Shown: positions 32,765 through 42,199 of the stretch, one piece after another
Position numbering within the stretch: position 1 is the stretch's first letter
Layout of the letters: every line of letters starts with the position of its first letter
Assembly: GCF_001899645.1 (NCBI RefSeq)
Contig: NZ_MKVV01000027.1
Coordinates: forward strand, 55,783 to 119,782
Direction: 5' to 3'
DNA length: 64,000 nucleotides
Origin: Pseudonocardia sp. 73-21
GTDB taxonomy: Bacteria > Actinomycetota > Actinomycetes > Mycobacteriales > Pseudonocardiaceae
The notes under the pieces: model-generated
Database searches by the model: none
Told to the model about the DNA's origin: nothing
What the model saw: the letters and a program-made list of their open reading frames with translations, nothing else
Position numbers and translations under genes: made by a program

Positions 32765-34723
32765 ATGGGTGAATCCGACTCCACGGAGGCCGCGTCGGCG
32801 CGGCCGGCGTGGGATCGGCGGGTGCGTGAGGTCCTCGGGCGGATGACGCTGGAGGAGAAGGTCGGCCAGATCAGCACGACGCCGCTCCCCCCGGCGGACC
32901 CGGAAGTGTGGGCGCCGGACCTCGCGGCCCGACCGCCGGGGATCGTGCTCGTACCGGCGATGCCCGCGACCGACATGGCGGCGCGGGTCGCGGCCTTCCA
33001 GCAGACCCTGGGCACCGCCCGGCTCGGGATCCCGGCCCTGCCGGTGGCCATCGGCGGGCGTCTCCCGTCGCTGCTGCCCGGCCCGATGGGCGCGGCGTCG
33101 ACCTGGGACATGGGCACCGTCGAGCGCCTCGCGGCCGAGGGGGCGGCGGCGCTGCGGGCCGCGGGGGTCTTCGCGACGCTGGGCTCACCCGGGTCCGGGT
33201 GGGTCGTGGATCCGGTGCTCGCGAGCTCGATCGCGATCGCCCGGGTGCGCGGAGCGCAGGGGCGCGACGCCGGCCGTACCGGGCTCATCGGTGCGCGGCA
33301 CGTCGCCCTGGTCATCCGGCTGGGTGCCGCGGGCGACGGCAGCTGGCACGAGCGCACGATGCGCTCCAGCCTGCTCGCCGCCGCGGAGGCCGCCGTCCGG
33401 GCCGGTGCCGCGATCGTCGTGCCGTCGCCGGCGAGCAACGCCGGGGTCCCGGCGCACAGCGACTCCTGGTTGCTCAAGCAGGTGCTGCGCCACGACTGGG
33501 GCTTCTCCGGGATCGTCGTGTCCGCCGCGGGGGCCATCCAGGGGCTCGTCACCACCTACGGCATCGCCGCGGGCATCGACCAGGCGATCGCGTCGGCGAT
33601 CGAGGCCGGCGTCGACGTGATCAACGACGGTCCGGACGCGGTCGGGCGCGTGGTCGACCTGGTGCAGACCGGTGCGGTGCCCCAGTGGCTGGTGGACGAC
33701 TCCGCGGCCACGGTGCTGCAGCTCAAGCTGCGGCTCGGGCTGCTGGACCGCAACCCGGCTCCGCCCGTCGCCGCGGGCGAGCCGGTGCGCTCGCCCGCCA
33801 CCGTCACGCGGGCCGTGCTCGGTTCGCTGGTGCTCCTCTCGGACCCGACGGGGGCGCTTCCGCTGCCCGAGGCCGGGACGGTCCACGTCGTGTCGGCCGA
33901 CGCCGGGCCCGGCGACGACGGCGGCTGGTCCACCGAGCCGGAGGGGCACGAGCTGGTGCAGTCGCTCACGACGTTGCTGCCGCGGGCCGAGGTGCGCACC
34001 GGGATGCCCGGTCCCGCCGACGCCGGCTCCTCGGGCCCGGCCACGGTGTTGGTGCTCACCGGCGATCCCGAGGCCGCGGCCCCGATGGCCGGTCGGGTGG
34101 TGGCGTCGGGCCGGCGCTGCGTGGTGCTGCTGAGCAGCGACCGGGTCGACCGGATCGACGACCTGGCCACCACCACGGCGAGCATCCTGCTGGGCTGGCA
34201 ACCGTTCGGACCCAACGTCGACACGTTCGCCGAGGTGCTCGCGGGGCGGGCCGAGCCCGAGGGGCGGCTCCCGATGTCGCTGCCCGTGCTGCCGTCGCCC
34301 CGTTCGGTGGCCTATCCCCTCGGGCACGGATCGGGCTACACGACGTTCGAGTACTCGCGGCTGCGCATCGCGCCGTCGGTGCTGCTGGGCCGGGAGTCCG
34401 TCCGCGTCCGCTGCCTCGTGACCAACACCGGCCACCGGCCGGGCCGCGACGTCGTGCAGGTGTACCTGGGCAGGCGGACGGGCACGATCGCCACGGCCGC
34501 CCCGTCGCTGGTGGCGTTCTCCCCGGTCCGGCTCGGTGCGGGCCAGAGCCTGCCGGTCACCCTGCAGATCCCGCCCGAGCGGCTGGCCGTGTGGGACCGC
34601 AGCATGCGGCACGTCCTGCAGCCCGGCACCGTCGAGGTGCTCGTCGGACGGTCGGCGGGCGACATCCGCCTCACGGGGACCCTCACGGTGAACTCGGCGG
34701 GCGCGGTCGAGCGCTGGTCCTGA
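32765..34723 (+). CDS. GH3-family beta-glucosidase-like protein lacking the catalytic nucleophile
   Basis: The 652-residue protein keeps the whole GH3 layout: TIM-barrel start (MTLEEKVGQIS), the barrel end before the usual nucleophile (LRHDWGFSGIVVS), a six-stranded C-domain (residues about 370-560) and a fibronectin-III-like end (TNTGHRPGRDVVQVYLG). However, the nucleophile motif VVSDW reads VVSAAGAI, with Ala254 where the catalytic Asp should be, and the usual KHF pair reads ARHVAL. It has no signal peptide. It is probably inactive as a glycosidase and may act as a sugar sensor or binder. GGAGGGG lies upstream of ATG 32765. Confidence 0.82.
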   Translation: MGESDSTEAASARPAWDRRVREVLGRMTLEEKVGQISTTPLPPADPEVWAPDLAARPPGIVLVPAMPATDMAARVAAFQQTLGTARLGIPALPVAIGGRLPSLLPGPMGAASTWDMGTVERLAAEGAAALRAAGVFATLGSPGSGWVVDPVLASSIAIARVRGAQGRDAGRTGLIGARHVALVIRLGAAGDGSWHERTMRSSLLAAAEAAVRAGAAIVVPSPASNAGVPAHSDSWLLKQVLRHDWGFSGIVVSAAGAIQGLVTTYGIAAGIDQAIASAIEAGVDVINDGPDAVGRVVDLVQTGAVPQWLVDDSAATVLQLKLRLGLLDRNPAPPVAAGEPVRSPATVTRAVLGSLVLLSDPTGALPLPEAGTVHVVSADAGPGDDGGWSTEPEGHELVQSLTTLLPRAEVRTGMPGPADAGSSGPATVLVLTGDPEAAAPMAGRVVASGRRCVVLLSSDRVDRIDDLATTTASILLGWQPFGPNVDTFAEVLAGRAEPEGRLPMSLPVLPSPRSVAYPLGHGSGYTTFEYSRLRIAPSVLLGRESVRVRCLVTNTGHRPGRDVVQVYLGRRTGTIATAAPSLVAFSPVRLGAGQSLPVTLQIPPERLAVWDRSMRHVLQPGTVEVLVGRSAGDIRLTGTLTVNSAGAVERWS

Positions 34724-34727
34724 CGGC

Positions 34728-34774
34728 GTCGTCCGGCGTGGGTGTCGTCCGGCGGGGGTGTCGTCCGGCGTGGT
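34728..34774. repeat. Three tandem 16-bp repeats after the GH3-like gene
   Basis: Units GTCGTCCGGCGTGGGT (34728-34743), GTCGTCCGGCGGGGGT (34744-34759) and GTCGTCCGGCGTGGT (34760-34774) follow each other directly, 4 bp after the stop codon. Confidence 0.8.
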
Positions 34775-35280
34775 GTCGCGGGCGCGGCCGGTGGACCCGC
34801 CACGGTGGGCCCCGACCGGGGGCGGTCCGGGGGTGCGGACGGGCTGGAACCCCGGGTCCCGGCGCTGGTGACGAGGGCGGAGCCCGTCTCGCCCGCGATC
34901 CTGGTCGCCGGGTGCCGGGGGATCTGGTGGTCATCCGGTGGTCGGACGGGCGAACGGTGCGGTTCACCGCGACGGGGGCGCCGCTACCCGAAGGACGGCT
35001 TCCCGACCGTCGCCGGCTCCGGGCCCGCCCCGACCTCGGAGCCGCGGCTCGTCCCCTGTGGGGTCGTCGCGTGAATGGTCTCAACGGGTGATGCGGCCGA
35101 TGCTCCGTGACGACGCGTGGCGTTGGGCCAGGTGGCGGTTACGCGGTTCGGGTGAGGACGGGATTCTGACTGCGCACGCTCGTGGGTGCCATCTCCGAGC
35201 TCGAACCCCCCGACCCGCCCCGGTCGCGAGCCCGCAGACCTCCATCCCCGTCCGCCTCCGTCCCCAGGAGCGCCCCGCAC
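34775..35280. other. 506-bp stretch with no convincing gene
   Basis: Several open frames cross it but none has a ribosome site and normal composition. One frame contains GDLVVIRWSDGRTVRFTATG (near 34920-34980), which reads like a piece of a real protein, and stops at 35091, so this may be decayed coding sequence. It leads into the DivIVA-like pseudogene. Confidence 0.45.
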
Positions 35281-35625
35281 ATGACCGTTGAGCTCGACGA
35301 CGTCTCCTTCGCTGTGGTCCGACGGGGTCACGACCGTGCCCGGGTCGACGAGAACGTCGGCCGGTTGGGTGAGCAGCTCGACTCGGCGCGCGCCGCCCGT
35401 GACGCGGCGCTGGAGCAGGCCCACGCCCCGGGCCGAGCTGAACCGGCTGCCGGCCCACGTCGCGGAGCTGTCGACGGTCCCGAGCACGGTCGACGGGACG
35501 CGCGAACGGCTCCAGCAGATGGTGCGGCTCGCCCAGGACCAGGCCGACGACCCGCCCGGCCGACCCCCGCGGCCCGCATCCACCGGTCGGGCCCGCCGGC
35601 CGTGCGCGTCGTCTCGTCCCGCTGA
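35281..35625 (+). pseudogene. Frameshifted DivIVA-like coiled-coil gene
   Basis: The first 46 codons (MTVELDDVSFAVVRRGHDRA, then a helical DENVGRLGEQLDSARAARDA) resemble the N-terminus of DivIVA-related actinobacterial coiled-coil proteins. Coding sense then passes to the +1 frame, which reads AELNRLPAHVAELSTVPSTV and RERLQQMVRLAQDQADD, a family-like continuation. Removing one C from the CCCC run at 35426-35429 restores one frame. After about 35560 even the repaired frame degenerates, so the C-terminus is also lost. An intact paralogue follows at 35665. A sequencing error alone would not explain the degraded end. Confidence 0.65.
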
Positions 35626-35664
35626 TCCCGTCCCTCCCCACCGTCAAACACGAGGATGTGCCCT

Positions 35665-36495
35665 GTGGCCGGTACCGCCACCAGTCCGACACCGACCCCC
35701 GCGGCGCACGCCGCCACCGGTGATGCTCCGCTGTTCGACACCGCCCTGCGCGGTTACGAGCGGCGTCAGGTCGACGAGTTCGTCACCGAGAAGAACAAGG
35801 AGGTCAGCCGCCTGACGATGGAGCTCGCCGAGGCCAACCGGCAGCGGCGGCTGGCCACCGAGCACGCCGAGTCGACGGAGAAGGAGCTGCGTGAGGCCAG
35901 GGCCCGGTCCGCGCACCTGGAGCCGGCCGCCCCGGAGGACAGCTTCGGCTTCCGGGCCGAGAAGCTCCTGCGCATGGCCGAGCAGGAGGCGGCGGAGGTG
36001 CGGGTGCACGCGAGCCGGGAGTCCGCGGCCATCGTGGAGAAGGCCCGGTCGGAGGCCGAGCGGCACCGCCACGAAGCCGAGCAGGCCCTGATCTCGCGGG
36101 CCTCGATGCTCGAGCAGCAGGCCGCGCAGCGGACCGCGGAGCTCCAGGACCGGGAGCAGCAGATCGCCGACCAGCTCGCCGCCGCGCGTGAGCAGGCCGA
36201 GCAGGTGCACGCCGCGGCCGCGCGGGCGGCCGAGCGCCTCCGGCAGGAGTCGGAGGCGGCGGCGGAGGAGACCCGCGCCCGTGCGGAGACCGCGCTGGAG
36301 CGCCAGCGCGACCAGGCCAACCAGGAGATCTCCCGCCTGGTCGCCCTGCAGTCCGACGTGCGGGCCGAGCTGGGCCGGCTGGCGCAGGTGCTGTCGGCGG
36401 AGCTGGCGAACGGGGCGGCGGCGTCCTCGGCCCCCGTCGAGGTGCCCGGGCGGGGCGCCGACCCGTCCGCGGACAAGCGCGACGCCCGGCGCTGA
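35665..36495 (+). CDS. DivIVA-like coiled-coil protein
   Basis: This 276-residue protein begins with a DivIVA-type segment (PLFDTALRGYERRQVDEFVT) and continues as a nearly unbroken Ala/Glu/Arg/Gln coiled coil to about residue 255. Relatives act at the cell pole or septum as scaffolds, but a cell-biological role here is inference. GTG 35665 is preferred over ATG 35656 because GAGGA lies nine bases before it, while the ATG overlaps that ribosome site. It follows a broken paralogue and precedes the sedolisin gene by 43 bp. Confidence 0.8.
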   Translation: MAGTATSPTPTPAAHAATGDAPLFDTALRGYERRQVDEFVTEKNKEVSRLTMELAEANRQRRLATEHAESTEKELREARARSAHLEPAAPEDSFGFRAEKLLRMAEQEAAEVRVHASRESAAIVEKARSEAERHRHEAEQALISRASMLEQQAAQRTAELQDREQQIADQLAAAREQAEQVHAAAARAAERLRQESEAAAEETRARAETALERQRDQANQEISRLVALQSDVRAELGRLAQVLSAELANGAAASSAPVEVPGRGADPSADKRDARR

Positions 36496-36538
36496 ACCGG
36501 GCCCGGCGGGGGCGGGCCGAACGGGGTACAACGACCCC

Positions 36539-38086
36539 ATGAGCGAACCCGTCCCCGCCGCCGCCCGCCGTACCATCCCCGGCAGCGAGCGGCCCCCCGT
36601 CGACACCGCCGCGGCGGCCCGGCAGGCGGTGCCCGCCGACACCAGGGTCGAGGCCACCGTGGTGCTGCGCCGCCGCGCCGAGCTCCCCGACGGGCCGGGC
36701 CTGCTCACGCCCGCGGAGCTGGCCGAGCGGCACGGGGCCGATCCCGCCGACGTCGAGCTCGTGACCCGCACGCTCACCGGGCTCGGGGTGGAGGTCACCG
36801 CGGTGGACGCCGCGTCCCGCCGGTTGCGGGTCGCGGGCCCGGCCGGCGTGCTCGCGGAGGCGTTCGGCACGTCGTTGGCGCAGGTCAGCACGCCGGACCC
36901 CAGCGGGGCGCAGGTCACCCACCGCTACCGCGCGGGCGCGCTGAGCGTGCCGGCGGAGCTGGACGGCGTCGTCACCGCCGTGCTCGGCCTCGACGACCGC
37001 CCGCAGGCGCGGGCCCGGTTCCGCGTGGCCACGGCGGCGGCCGCCTCGGCCGGGTACACGCCGATCGAGCTGGGCCGGGTCTACTCCTTCCCCGAGGGCA
37101 GCGACGGCTCGGGCCAGACGATCGCGATCATCGAGCTGGGCGGCGGGTTCGCGCAGTCCGAGCTCGACACCTACTTCGCCGGCCTCGGGATCAGCGGCCC
37201 GACGGTCACCGCCGTCGGCGTCGACGGCGGCAGCAACGTGGCCGGCAGGGACCCCCAGGGCGCCGACGGCGAGGTGCTGCTCGACATCGAGGTGGCGGGC
37301 GCGCTCGCTCCGGGGGCCGACGTCGTCGTGTACTTCGCGCCCAACACCGACGCGGGCTTCCTCGACGCCGTCGCGCAGGCGGCCCACGCCACCCCGACGC
37401 CCGCGGCGATCAGCATCAGCTGGGGCGGGTCCGAGGACACCTGGACCGGGCAGGCCCGCACCGCGTTCGACGCCGCGCTCGCCGACGCGGCCGCGCTCGG
37501 CGTGACCACCACGGTGGCCGCCGGCGACGACGGCAGCACCGACCGCGCCACCGACGGGAAGTCCCATGTGGACTTCCCCGCCTCCAGCCCGCACGCCCTG
37601 GCCTGCGGCGGCACCCACCTCGACGCGAACGCGACCACGGGCGCGGTCACCTCCGAGGTGGTGTGGAACAACGGCGCGGGCAAGGGTGCCACGGGCGGCG
37701 GGGTCAGCACCGTGTTCGCGCAGCCGAGCTGGCAGGCCTCCGCCGGGGTGCCGGACGGGCCCGGCGGCAAGCCCGGGCGCGGTGTGCCGGACGTGTCGGC
37801 GGTGGCCGACCCGCAGACCGGTTACCGGATCCGGGTCGACGGGCAGGACCTCGTGATCGGCGGCACGAGCGCGGTGGCCCCGCTGTGGGCGGCGCTGGTG
37901 GCGCGGCTGGTGCAGGCCGGCCGCGCGAAGCTGGGCCTGCTGCAGCCGAAGCTCTACGCGGCGCCCACGGCCTTCCGCGACATCACGGAGGGCGACAACG
38001 GCGCCTACCGGGCCGGCCCGGGCTGGGACGCGTGCACCGGCCTGGGTGTACCGGTGGGCACGGCCCTGGCATCGGCGCTCAGCTGA
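36539..38086 (+). CDS. Sedolisin (S53) serine-carboxyl protease with pro-domain
   Basis: The 515-residue sequence has an N-terminal pro-kumamolisin domain (about residues 35-165) and a sedolisin domain. Catalytic residues are visible: Glu and Asp in DGEVLLDIEV, the oxyanion Asp region in TVAAGDDGSTDR, and the nucleophile Ser in GGTSAVAPLWAAL. The C-terminal calcium site (ITEGDNGAYRAG) is present. Kumamolisins are secreted acid proteases that remove their own pro-domain. No signal peptide can be recognised, so the export route is unclear. The start is ATG 36539. Confidence 0.88.
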   Translation: MSEPVPAAARRTIPGSERPPVDTAAAARQAVPADTRVEATVVLRRRAELPDGPGLLTPAELAERHGADPADVELVTRTLTGLGVEVTAVDAASRRLRVAGPAGVLAEAFGTSLAQVSTPDPSGAQVTHRYRAGALSVPAELDGVVTAVLGLDDRPQARARFRVATAAAASAGYTPIELGRVYSFPEGSDGSGQTIAIIELGGGFAQSELDTYFAGLGISGPTVTAVGVDGGSNVAGRDPQGADGEVLLDIEVAGALAPGADVVVYFAPNTDAGFLDAVAQAAHATPTPAAISISWGGSEDTWTGQARTAFDAALADAAALGVTTTVAAGDDGSTDRATDGKSHVDFPASSPHALACGGTHLDANATTGAVTSEVVWNNGAGKGATGGGVSTVFAQPSWQASAGVPDGPGGKPGRGVPDVSAVADPQTGYRIRVDGQDLVIGGTSAVAPLWAALVARLVQAGRAKLGLLQPKLYAAPTAFRDITEGDNGAYRAGPGWDACTGLGVPVGTALASALS

Positions 38087-38127
38087 CGTTCCGACGAACG
38101 TCTGCGCTCTCCGACCCTCGCGGCAGA

Positions 38128-40443
38128 TCAGGACACGGGCCCTGGTTCTGTGGTGCCACGCACGTCCCGCAGTTCTGCACCCGTGCGACGAGAGTGCCGT
38201 TCGTCGGATTCGGGGGTGGGGACGCCGCCGAGGTCCTGGGCGAAGCCGACCACCGCCTGGTCGATGCGGCGCAGCATCCGGATCACCGTCAGCTCGCCGG
38301 CGCGTCGGCGGTGGTCCCCGGTGCGGGCGGCGTGGGCCTCGGCGGTGTCCACCAGATCCTCGGCCGAGGCGATCGGGCGCTCCGGCTCCCGGTGGTGCAG
38401 CAGCAGCCGCAGGCCGTCGAGGTTGGCGAGCACGCGGTCGGCGGCCGGCTGCAGCGTCGGGGCCCAGCCGGGCGAGCCGACGGTGTCCGAGAGCCGGGCG
38501 AGGCGACGCGCGTAGTGGTCCACGCCGGTGAGCACCCGCAGCGCCCGCTGGTAGCTCGACCGGCCGCGGCGGCGAGGCAGGGGGTTGTCCAGCGGCTTGG
38601 CCCGGGCGCGCAGCACGCCCAGCGCGTCGTCCATGTCGCGGGCGAGCTCCAGCGGGGCTTCGGGCGTGCCCCGCCCCAGGATCCGCTCGACGGCGCCGGT
38701 GACGGTGTGGTCGACGGCCTCGACCATCGTGTCCAGGGCCTCGCCGAACGCCTCCCGCGTGCCCTTGGGCAGGATCAGGTAGCCCGCGAGGATGCCCATC
38801 GCCGCCCCGACGGCGGTCTCCTCGACGCGCACCACGAGCGTCTCCACGCTGAACTGGCCGATCAACCCGTACAGCAGCGCCAGCACCGCGGTGATCCAGA
38901 AGGCCATCAGCGCCTGCGACACCCGCACCAGGTAGAGCGCGAAGAACACGCAGCCGAACATGATGATCAGGGCGGGCACGGCCCGGTCGCCCACGACCAG
39001 CGCGAGGCCCATCCCCGCGACCACCCCGCCGATCGTGCCCACCACGCGCTGCGAGCCGCGGCTGAGGACGTCGCCCCGGCTGGTGGTGCCCGCGAAGACG
39101 ACGAACGCGGCGATGACCGCCCAGTACCACCGCGACGGCGACACGAGCTCGCCCACGACGATCGCGAGGCTGGTGGCCACCCCGACCTGCACGGCCTGGC
39201 GGGTGCTCAGGTCGAGTCCGGCGGGTGCGGGCTCCGGGTCCGGCGCATCGGCGGGGGCCGGGGCGGGGTCGGGCGGGGGAGTCCCGGCTCCGGGCAGGTC
39301 GGGGAGGCTGTCGGCGGCCGGCGCGGGGGGCGGGTCGGCGGCCGGGTACGGCGCGTCGGGTTGCAGGTCGGGGGCGCCCAGGGCGTCGGCCAGCCGGGTG
39401 ATCGCGAACCCGACCCGCTGGGCGCGGTCGCCGAGCTCCAGCGCGCGCCCCGCGCGGTCGTCGGGCCCCGGGGTGCCGGTGACGATCGCGCCGACACTGC
39501 GCCGGGCCGTGTCACGCAGGAGCGCCACGGCCCCGGGCGACGCCCCGGTGGCGGTGGCGGCGCCCAGCGAGCGCATGCCGGCCAGCAGCGGGCGCACCAC
39601 GTCGCCGGGCGGGGGGTGGTCGCCGAGCACGAGCCTGCGGGTGGCCACCGAGAGGCGTTCGGCGGCGAGCTCGGCGTCGAGGAGGTCGAGCTCCAGCAGG
39701 TCCCGGCCGGCGTCCGGATGGTCGTCCTCGCGTTGCTGCTCCAGCCGGTCGGCCACCAGCAGCGCGGTCTCGTTGAGGCGGGTGCGCCGCCGGGCCACGT
39801 CGCGCAGGGCGTCGTCGCGCTCGTCGGGTGCGGCCGCCAGCAGGTCGGCCGTGGCCTCGACGAGCCGGTGGACGTGCGCGCGGAACGCCCGGGTCATCCG
39901 CTCCACGGTGCGCCCGGGATTCTCCGCGAACACCCACCCCCGCAGCAGCAGCGTGGACCCGATGCCCACCGCGGCCGCCACGAGCAGGAACGGGATCTGC
40001 CCGACCGCGGCCTTGAGGAACTGGGTGAAGAAGTAGCCCATCATCGCGGCCATGCCCAGGGCGTTGCCGCGCGGCCCGTAGCGGCGGATGTACACCGCGG
40101 TGACCATGACGGCGACGAACACGACGTCGGCCACGATCCGGTCCGGGGCGAGCAGCGTGCCCGCGGTGACCGAGGCCAGTGCCGGAGGGACCATGAGCGC
40201 CGTGGTGACGCGCAGCCGCCGGATGTCGGGCTCGTTCACCGCGAGGTTGCCGATCATCGACAGCACCCCGGCCATCAGGACCGCGGTGACCGGCTCCCCG
40301 GTGAGCGCCCGCACCCCCGACATCACCAGCACCGCGAGGATCATCGACGCCGCGGCGATGCCGCCCAGCCGCAGGCGGACCAGGCCCGGATCCACGCCGG
40401 TCAGGGTCGTGCGCAGCTCCGCCCACCTCGCCCGCCACACCAC
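38128..40443 (-). CDS. FUSC-family inner membrane protein
   Basis: This 771-residue protein has two blocks of about six membrane helices: the first from about residue 25 to 170, the second starting STRQAVQVGVATSLAIVVGE. Each block is followed by a long cytoplasmic helical domain. This is the layout of FUSC/AaeB-like exporters, which expel aromatic acids or other toxic compounds. The start GTG GTG (40443/40440) lies 17 bp after the MFS stop, so the two genes are probably co-transcribed. The C-terminus (SDERHSRR) is encoded by a copy of the palindrome arm seen at 2801-2820. Confidence 0.84.
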   Translation of the reverse strand: MVWRARWAELRTTLTGVDPGLVRLRLGGIAAASMILAVLVMSGVRALTGEPVTAVLMAGVLSMIGNLAVNEPDIRRLRVTTALMVPPALASVTAGTLLAPDRIVADVVFVAVMVTAVYIRRYGPRGNALGMAAMMGYFFTQFLKAAVGQIPFLLVAAAVGIGSTLLLRGWVFAENPGRTVERMTRAFRAHVHRLVEATADLLAAAPDERDDALRDVARRRTRLNETALLVADRLEQQREDDHPDAGRDLLELDLLDAELAAERLSVATRRLVLGDHPPPGDVVRPLLAGMRSLGAATATGASPGAVALLRDTARRSVGAIVTGTPGPDDRAGRALELGDRAQRVGFAITRLADALGAPDLQPDAPYPAADPPPAPAADSLPDLPGAGTPPPDPAPAPADAPDPEPAPAGLDLSTRQAVQVGVATSLAIVVGELVSPSRWYWAVIAAFVVFAGTTSRGDVLSRGSQRVVGTIGGVVAGMGLALVVGDRAVPALIIMFGCVFFALYLVRVSQALMAFWITAVLALLYGLIGQFSVETLVVRVEETAVGAAMGILAGYLILPKGTREAFGEALDTMVEAVDHTVTGAVERILGRGTPEAPLELARDMDDALGVLRARAKPLDNPLPRRRGRSSYQRALRVLTGVDHYARRLARLSDTVGSPGWAPTLQPAADRVLANLDGLRLLLHHREPERPIASAEDLVDTAEAHAARTGDHRRRAGELTVIRMLRRIDQAVVGFAQDLGGVPTPESDERHSRRTGAELRDVRGTTEPGPVS
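38186..38205. repeat. Half-copy of the 2.8-kb palindrome inside the FUSC gene
   Basis: CGACGAGAGTGCCGTTCGTC is identical over 20 bp to the right arm of the hairpin at 2801-2820. Here it encodes the last residues of the FUSC protein. A weak partner, GACGAACG, lies near 38093. Confidence 0.8.
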
Positions 40444-40460
40444 AGGGGGAGTGTGCCACC

Positions 40461-41972
40461 TCAGCTCGGCCGGGCGGCTCCCTCGGCCCGGGTGAACCCG
40501 GTGCGCGGCCGCCCGCCCGCCGAGAGCGGGGTGGCGATCTCCTCCAACGACCTGCCCTCGGCGTCGACGGCGAGGAAGTAGGCCACGAGCCCGCCGGCCA
40601 CCATCACCGCGGCGCCCAGCAGGTAGCCGTAGAACAGGCGGATCGGCTCGGAGCCGTCGCCGATGAGCGCCCCGTAGATCACCGGGCCGAGCGCGCCGAA
40701 GCACTGGGCGATCGCGAAGAACACCGCGATGGCCTTGGACCGGACCTCCAGCGGGAAGATCTCGCTGACGGTCAGGTAGGCGGCGCTCGCGCCGGCCGAG
40801 GCGAAGTAGAAGATCACGCACCAGGCGATCGTCTGGGTGACGGCGTTGAGCACGCCCGCGTTGAACAGGAACGCGGTGACGGCGAGCAGCACGCCGGAGA
40901 CGAGGTAGGTGCCGGCGATCATCTTGCGGCGGCCGATGGTGTCGAACAGGTGCCCGATGGTCAGCGGACCGGCCAGGTTCCCGACGGCGAACGCGATGAG
41001 GAACAACGGTGCCGAGGTGGAGGCGACGCCGTAGAACTTGCCCAGCACCAGCGTGTAGGTGAAGAAGATCGCGTTGTAGAGGAACGACTGCGTGATCATC
41101 AACGACGCACCGAGCACCGCGCGCTTCGGGTAGTCGCGGAACAGCACCCGCACCAGCGCCAGGTACCCGATGTCCGTGGTGGGCTGCAGGTCGATGGCCT
41201 TGCTCTCGTCCACCGGCGGGAGGTCGCGGCCACCCGCGGTGACCTCGCTCTCGATGTAGGTGATCGACTCCTCGGCCTCACGCTCGCGGCCGTTCATGAC
41301 CTCCCAGCGCGGGCTCTCCGGCAGGTGCCGGCGGACGAACAGGATCACCAGCCCGAGGACCGGTCCGATGAGGAAGGCGATGCGCCAGCCCACGCTGATG
41401 CTCATGACGTTGAGGAAGATCAGGCTGCCCAGGGTGCCGATGATCGCGCCGGCCCAGTAGGTGCCGTTGACCATGATGTCGACGCGGCCGCGGAACTTCG
41501 ACGGGATCAGTTCGTCGATCGCGGAGTTGATGGCCGAGTACTCGCCACCGATGCCCATTCCGGCGATGAACCGGGTCAGGTAGAGGAAGCCGATCCAGAA
41601 ACCGTTGTTGCCCAGCGTCAGGGCCGTGAGCCCGCTGCCGATCAGGTAGACGGCGAGCGTGATCATGAACAGCTTCCGTCGGCCGAGCTTGTCCGACAGC
41701 CGCCCGAAGTACAGCGCCCCGACCACCTCACCGGCGAGGTAGACGCTGGCGACCAGCCCGGCCGCCGCGGACGACAGCGCCAGGGTGTCCGGCTTCGTCA
41801 GGACGTCGGTGACGGAGCTCGCCACCGTGATCTCCAGCCCGTCCAGGATCCACGCGACGCCGAGTGCGACCACCATCCGGGTGTGGAACGGCGACCACGG
41901 AAGGCGGTCGATCCGGGCCGGGATCAGGCTGCGCACCACCCCTGGGGCCGGCGCGTTCGGTGTTGTCGTCAT
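40461..41972 (-). CDS. MFS transporter (sugar/organic acid porter type)
   Basis: This 503-residue, 12-helix transporter has the loop 2-3 motif GRLSDKLGRRKLF, the helix 4 region FIAGMGIGGEYSAINSAIDE, and the PESPRWE motif after helix 6, all typical of the sugar/metabolite:H+ symporter branch. A large central cytoplasmic loop (about residues 230-290) is rich in Glu. ATG 41972 has GGAG six bases upstream. It is the first gene of a probable operon with the FUSC gene. The substrate is unknown. The 227 bp upstream separate it from divergent tatA. Confidence 0.87.
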   Translation of the reverse strand: MTTTPNAPAPGVVRSLIPARIDRLPWSPFHTRMVVALGVAWILDGLEITVASSVTDVLTKPDTLALSSAAAGLVASVYLAGEVVGALYFGRLSDKLGRRKLFMITLAVYLIGSGLTALTLGNNGFWIGFLYLTRFIAGMGIGGEYSAINSAIDELIPSKFRGRVDIMVNGTYWAGAIIGTLGSLIFLNVMSISVGWRIAFLIGPVLGLVILFVRRHLPESPRWEVMNGREREAEESITYIESEVTAGGRDLPPVDESKAIDLQPTTDIGYLALVRVLFRDYPKRAVLGASLMITQSFLYNAIFFTYTLVLGKFYGVASTSAPLFLIAFAVGNLAGPLTIGHLFDTIGRRKMIAGTYLVSGVLLAVTAFLFNAGVLNAVTQTIAWCVIFYFASAGASAAYLTVSEIFPLEVRSKAIAVFFAIAQCFGALGPVIYGALIGDGSEPIRLFYGYLLGAAVMVAGGLVAYFLAVDAEGRSLEEIATPLSAGGRPRTGFTRAEGAARPS

Positions 41973-42199
41973 GGTGTACTCCGATGTCCCCACGGCGCCG
42001 ACGGTGGCGCCTACCGGGGAGGTTCGGACGGTGGGAGGGCACCGGCAAATCGGGGTGACCGGTACGTTCCCGGTGTCCGATACACACCTTCGTGTGGGGG
42101 TGGGTCGGCTGGAATCCGAACCGTCTGCCCCGTACGTTCGTTGGCTACAGGGACACGCTGCGGTTTCCACTGCGGCCCGTCGAGGAGATAGGTGCGATC

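Noticed and set aside
34742..35074. 110-codon plus-strand open frame after the GH3-like gene
   Set aside because: No ribosome site, Gly/Arg/Ser-rich composition, and it begins inside tandem repeats; another frame of the same stretch looks more protein-like but has no start.
35804..39130. Very long minus-strand open frame (1108 codons) across the DivIVA-like, sedolisin and FUSC genes
   Set aside because: It is antisense to well-supported genes and consists mostly of Arg, Ala, Gly and Pro, the usual shadow of high-GC coding sequence.
40444..40821. Extended N-terminus for the FUSC protein
   Set aside because: The extra frame runs antisense-like through the MFS gene on the same strand and is Arg/Gly-rich; the true start is just after the MFS stop codon.
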